A DNA stretch of 11,017 bases from assembly GCA_001931875.2 (NCBI GenBank), contig MSJH02000542.1, forward strand, positions 1 through 11,017, in the 5' to 3' direction. Below are positions 7,914 to 11,017 of the stretch, piece by piece. The position numbers were made by a program, and so were the translations under genes. A model generated the notes under the pieces. The model saw only the letters and a list, made by a program, of their open reading frames with translations. It had not been told where the DNA came from and did no database searches. Each line of letters starts with the position of its first letter. The stretch's first letter is position 1. The stretch is from Byssochlamys sp. IMV 00236. Its lineage: Eukaryota; Ascomycota; Eurotiomycetes; Eurotiales; Thermoascaceae.

Positions 7914-7998
7914 CTCCTGTATTTTATAAGCTTATCTCCCCCCCCTAATTTTAATGCTTCATCATACATCAAATAGAGAAGTAATAAGGGAAGAGAAT

Positions 7999-8006
7999 TA
8001 TAAATA
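7999..8006 (+). promoter_or_regulatory. Candidate TATA box for the zinc-finger gene
   Basis: TATAAATA, 61 bases before the ATG at 8067. If it is used, transcription would start near 8030, which favours 8067 over the in-frame ATG at 8031. Confidence 0.5.
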
Positions 8007-8066
8007 AGCTTGTGTTTTCTTTTTATTTTGATGAATATTTTTTTTTTCTCTCTCTCTTCTTTCCCT

Positions 8067-8528
8067 ATGGCGCCTTACTCAGACAAACAGCAAATAAGAC
8101 GCTACAAGTGCCCATTATGCCCAAAATCCTTTTATCGCCATGAACATAAAAAGCGGCATATTCGAATTCATACTGGGGAAAAGCCTCACGCTTGTCAATT
8201 TTCTGGTTGCAGTAAACGATTCTCTCGTTCTGACGAGCTCATTCGACACAGTCGAACACACGACACTGCATCGCATGATACCTCTCGGCCATCGTCCTGC
8301 GTACATGCAGGACAAGTTCTTTTACCGCCTTTAAGATCAATATACTATTATCCTTTATCAATGAAGCCCCAGCCGGTTGAATGCAGTACTCATTACCAGC
8401 CTTTCCTTGCCCACCCACCTTTTTATGCGTCATCTAGACCAGGTTGCTATACTTATTCTCATACTAATTCTCATTCCACTCCTTACAAAAAGGACATACT
8501 GTTGCCTCCCATTCATACGTTATTATAA
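8067..8528 (+). CDS. Short CreA/Mig1-type two-finger C2H2 protein, 153 aa
   Basis: A single-exon gene for a probable DNA-binding regulator. Finger 1 has Cys15, Cys18, His31, His35 and finger 2 has Cys43, Cys48, His61, His65, joined by the TGEKPHAC linker. Base-contacting helix positions (-1, 2, 3, 6) are Arg-Glu-His-Arg in finger 1 and Arg-Asp-Glu-Arg in finger 2, the same as in CreA and Mig1, so a GC-box SYGGGG-like target is predicted. The finger 2 sequence [13 protein letters not shown] is nearly identical to that family. After the fingers comes a Tyr/Pro/His/Ser-rich tail with two copies of a hydrophobic motif, LLPPL (85-89) and LLPPI (145-149); the second almost closes the protein. CreA and Mig1 are usually several hundred residues, so this is a minimal version or paralog rather than a clear orthologue. 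The start at 8067 (CCCTATGGCG) directly precedes the finger region; the in-frame ATG at 8031 would add 12 residues of mostly Phe/Ser encoded by a pyrimidine tract. Repressor activity is inferred, not shown. Confidence 0.88.
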   Translation: MAPYSDKQQIRRYKCPLCPKSFYRHEHKKRHIRIHTGEKPHACQFSGCSKRFSRSDELIRHSRTHDTASHDTSRPSSCVHAGQVLLPPLRSIYYYPLSMKPQPVECSTHYQPFLAHPPFYASSRPGCYTYSHTNSHSTPYKKDILLPPIHTLL

Positions 8529-8641
8529 TATATTCATAATCATTCTCTTTATTGTTTGTGTACATACATTTATATATATTTATGCTAGATCATTCTTTTA
8601 AACATATTCATTCATTGGGTCTTTCGTACTAATATGAAACT

Positions 8642-8647
8642 AATAAA
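8642..8647 (+). terminator. Candidate poly(A) signal for the zinc-finger gene
   Basis: AATAAA about 113 bases after the stop at 8526-8528. The position is reasonable but the surroundings are A-rich. Confidence 0.4.
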
Positions 8648-8701
8648 AAAGAATATCTGTCTTTTTAATTCAATACAAAAAAAATCCTGTTCCATTGATC
8701 C

Positions 8702-8757
8702 AAAGAAGAAAAAAAAAAAGAATAGCAAAAAAAGGAGAAAAAAAAGGGGGGAAGAAT
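8702..8757 (+). repeat. A/G-rich tract
   Basis: A nearly pure purine stretch on the + strand, with A runs and a terminal G6 run (AAAAAAAAGGGGGG), broken by only a few pyrimidines. It produces Lys-rich spurious frames on the + strand and Phe-rich ones on the - strand. Confidence 0.75.
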
Positions 8758-9417
8758 ATAAGATATTAAACGCTTGGGCCATATTTTGTTGCCAACTTTG
8801 CGTTTACCTCTCTTTTTTCTGGTTATCCCCTTTATTCCCCCCTTTTTTTGGTTTATAAATGCATTTGCCACTTTTCTTTTTTAAAAAAAAGCCCAAGAGT
8901 AAGGAGAAGAAAAAGCAAGCAGGGGCCAGTTTGCTTCATACTATTTTTATGTTATTTCCTTGATGACACAGGCGTCAAAGATCTTAAACAGAATAATAAC
9001 AATAAACAGAAATTTTGTTTTCTCTCTTTTATATATGCGCATAATAGAACGTAGGTTTTAGAGCACAGCAGCCATACTATTTCAATGGTGAATTTTAATA
9101 CAGGGTTTTTTCAAGTAATTAAAAGAATATAATTGGCAGAGATGAGTTTGTAGCATTCAGTGAATGTTCAATAATGCTAATATGTATGTGTGGTACTGAT
9201 AGTACTACACTTGTGATTAAGGTTAAAGGGAGGAGTAACCATAAAATATATCCATTGGCTGCTTATCCCCGCATGTGTTACACAATTAAGCCCAGAAAAG
9301 CAGGGACAAAACTTTATTTCTTATTGTTCAAACAACAAATCAATACATATGACCTGAATTGCTCAATTTTCCAAGGAAACATTTCCTGTTATTTTTCTAA
9401 AGATAAATACTAAGCAT

Positions 9418-9433
9418 GCAGATATGTATCTGC
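9418..9433. repeat. 16-bp inverted repeat GCAGATATGTATCTGC
   Basis: Two perfect 7-base arms (GCAGATA / TATCTGC) around TG. Another perfect inverted repeat, AGGAAACATTTCCT, lies 30 bases to the left at 9374-9387. Either could be a dimeric protein-binding site or chance in AT-rich DNA. Confidence 0.5.
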
Positions 9434-9710
9434 CCTAGAAACAAAGCTGGTAATTAAGGGTTCAATACTTGTGCCTTTTTTTTTCTCCCCGTTAAATTGT
9501 TGTCTGCAATAAATGTTTATTAGTTTACAATAAATATATTTTTGATTCAAGTCATTTTCGATAGTATACATTGTTCGCCTTGCTTACGAGATAACAATCA
9601 CCGAGAGTGATGACAAACCAAAGTCATGTGGTTTGTATATTTCCGCCAACGAAAAAGGCAAAATCACAAACAACCATAGAAATATCACAAAGATTCGATA
9701 TGAGCTTTTA

Positions 9711-9717
<7 letters not shown>

Positions 9718-9741
<24 letters not shown>
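9718..9741 (+). repeat. 24-base poly(A) run
   Basis: An uninterrupted A run following TTTTAGTAAATT. It could be the tail of a retroposed transcript, but no recognisable body or target-site duplication was found. Confidence 0.8.
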
Positions 9742-10273
9742 CAATAGCCTCAGCTCTCTATTTACCAGTTTATTTCTTCCGAGCAAATCGTCTTTGCCGT
9801 GCAAGGTTTTCAAATGAGGTTTTAATTAAAGAAAAAGTACACAGATAGTTTGTCTTTATATATTGAGGCATGCTTTTTGAAAAAATACATATAGTGGATA
9901 CAGCTATTCCATTTGTATTCTCGAGAGGTTCATGAGTCTAATGACTGCCTTTTGACATGGTTCTTGTGAAATGGTTTTATTAATATAAAAAGAATAACCT
10001 AAAATACACATTTACTACAAAGTATCTTTGAGGGCCATTTATAAACGGTATTATTCTTTCATTACAAACGACTTTAGCAAAAACAACGAGTTATTGGATA
10101 TGAGACCAGCTATGGTTGCTTAGTGTAAAACTGTGTCGTATCGGAACCTCGAATGAAGAAGACAGTCAGAGTGACTGTTAAAACAAATTTTTTTTTCTCG
10201 AAAAGTATAAAAAGAGTTCAAGATGCTGCATTCCTTTTACTTCTTTACCAATCAGTAGGAAAATAATCTGTTA

Positions 10274-10291
10274 ACAGTGCTACAGCACTGT
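10274..10291. repeat. 18-bp hairpin-forming inverted repeat
   Basis: ACAGTGC and GCACTGT are perfect 7-base arms around a TACA loop. It sits inside the possible intron 10254-10307 noted in the findings. Confidence 0.55.
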
Positions 10292-10770
10292 AACTTTTAT
10301 TTTTCAGATGATGAAAACGGGTATTCGGATGAATTTCGTCTGTTGATTAAAAAGCGCCCTTGTTCTTCTGATCGTACTCTTACTGATGTACAAACTTGTA
10401 TATATTTGAAATAAACGAAAAACACAAAAAAAACATGGCTATATACGTTAACTGGGCTTCTTTTTACTAAACAATTTCTCGCTAAACCAAGTAGCTTATG
10501 TGCAGCACAGTGTTACAAAATTTATGATAGGAATGTGATATGAAATTGTTTGTGAAAAGAGGATAACTCTGCTGCTTAATACTATATATCATCTTTGTTT
10601 AACACAATAATGGGTGTTTGAGATTTTTTTTTTTGTAAAAGACGCTTGGGTTTAAGTAAGCCACATACAAAATGTCCAATAAGAGCACTTCTTTATTTGA
10701 TTATTTTTTTGGCGAGTAACTTTAAAGCAGCCATATTCGGATATTGAAAAATACTTGAAAATTAAAGAAA

Positions 10771-10833
10771 ATGCCAGGAGAGAAGAACTCAAGACTTGCC
10801 CTAAAAAAAAACCTTTCTTTTCTTTGTTCATAA
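10771..10833 (+). other. Possible uORF abutting the right-edge gene start
   Basis: ATG at 10771 opens a 20-codon frame whose TAA (10831-10833) is followed immediately by the ATG at 10834 (TAAATG). Its meaning depends on whether the gene starting at 10834 is real. Confidence 0.2.
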
Positions 10834-11017
10834 ATGACCACAAAAGGTCTTCTTCCGCCTTGTGGTATTCTTATGCTTCCGAGGTAAACCCACCCTATTC
10901 ACTGACAGTATCACAAGTACCACGTCTGAAGTGCCAATCATCACAGCTTCAGGTTTCAGAAAAGACAGCCAGACGTGCTTATCCAAGTGAAAGAATCTTA
11001 CACCAACAACAACAAAA
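10834..11017 (+). CDS. Possible 5' end of a gene running off the right edge (weak)
   Basis: The last 180 bases are less AT-rich than the preceding 2 kb and look coding, but the strand is uncertain. The + strand model starts at ATG 10834 (context TAAATGACC), encodes MTTKGLLPPCGILMLP, and uses donor AG|GTAAAC at 10884 and acceptor CATCACAG at 10946 (63-bp intron, in the size range of this window). It continues FRFQKRQPDVLIQVKESYTN in an open frame to the end. The competing - strand reading is open from the edge to a TGA at about 10834, 62 residues, with a hydrophobic core (VMIGTSDVVLVILSVN) and a basic tail (RKHKNTTRRKKTFCGHL). I recognise neither product. The partial extent prevents a decision. 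Confidence 0.28.

Larger units (their letters stand above)
7179..7998. other. Gene-free spacer between AsnRS and the zinc-finger gene
   Basis: No supported gene. It is AT-rich with long T tracts, including a 48-base run, and C runs near 7220 and 7940. The right part forms the upstream region of the zinc-finger gene and contains a CCCCAG element at 7908-7913 and a run of C ending CCCCT near 7940. Open frames here are short and carried by homopolymers. Confidence 0.6.
8758..10770. other. Long AT-rich region without a convincing gene
   Basis: About 2 kb with no recognisable protein or RNA gene. The 79-codon + strand frame at 9174-9413 has AT-driven composition and no motif, and is not called. 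Visible structure: small perfect inverted repeats at 9374-9387, 9418-9433 and 10274-10291, a 24-base A run at 9718-9741, and one possible exon-like stretch near 10310-10420. Confidence 0.5.

Noticed and set aside
8010..8066. Longer N-terminus for the zinc-finger protein (TTG at 8010 or ATG at 8031)
   Set aside because: The added residues come from a pyrimidine tract, TTG is not a normal fungal start, and the TATA box at 7999 would put the transcription start at or after these positions.
9174..9413. 79-codon + strand open frame
   Set aside because: AT-driven residues, no motif, no promoter or acceptable context; it is not distinguishable from chance in this spacer.
9410..9490. tRNA or Pol III gene: GGTTCAATAC resembles a B box and a T9 run follows
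   Set aside because: No A box at the proper distance (about 30-60 bases upstream), no cloverleaf can be folded, and the B-box match is partial.
9540..9741. SINE-like element ending in the A24 run, with GATTCGAT as a B-box-like core
   Set aside because: No A box, no recognisable tRNA-like head and no target-site duplication around the A run.

Overview
The window reads as nuclear DNA of a filamentous fungus, most likely an early-diverging one (Mucoromycota/Mucorales type). The reasons are AT-rich spacers full of homopolymer and microsatellite tracts, compact genes split by very short GT-AG introns (eight placed here, 47 to 76 bp), and a mix of cytosolic asparaginyl-tRNA synthetase, MoaE/CnxH, a Fun19-like SWIRM protein and a CreA/Mig1-type zinc finger. 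The lineage is an inference from style and recognised families; no marker gene fixes it.

Layout. Left part (1-2180): an unrecognised 267-residue alpha-helical protein on the + strand (42-892, one intron) sits tail to tail with a SWIRM-domain protein on the - strand (2178-1313, one intron). They are separated by about 420 bp of microsatellite-rich 3' flank. Middle (2180-4420): mostly non-coding, but 2826-3059 holds a broken second copy of moaE on the + strand, opposite in orientation to the intact gene. Core (4497-7150): intact molybdopterin synthase large subunit (- strand, 4998-4497, one intron) and cytosolic asparaginyl-tRNA synthetase (+ strand, 5149-7150, six exons), divergently arranged over only 150 bp. 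Right part: an AT-rich spacer with a 48-base T run, then a short two-finger CreA/Mig1-like protein (8067-8528), then about 2.3 kb with no convincing gene. A weakly supported gene start runs off the right edge from 10834.

The genes do not form one pathway. MoaE serves molybdenum cofactor synthesis, AsnRS serves translation, the SWIRM protein is expected to be chromatin-linked, and the zinc finger is expected to bind CreA/Mig1-type GC boxes. The exon models of the four main genes were rebuilt by hand; each keeps frame across every junction and ends in a stop.

The most notable items are the inverted moaE pseudogene, the very short CreA/Mig1-type protein with a duplicated LLPP motif, the compact bidirectional promoter with a uORF overlapping the moaE start, and an unrecognised conserved-looking protein at the left edge. 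I see no mobile element, CRISPR array or clearly novel multi-gene system.
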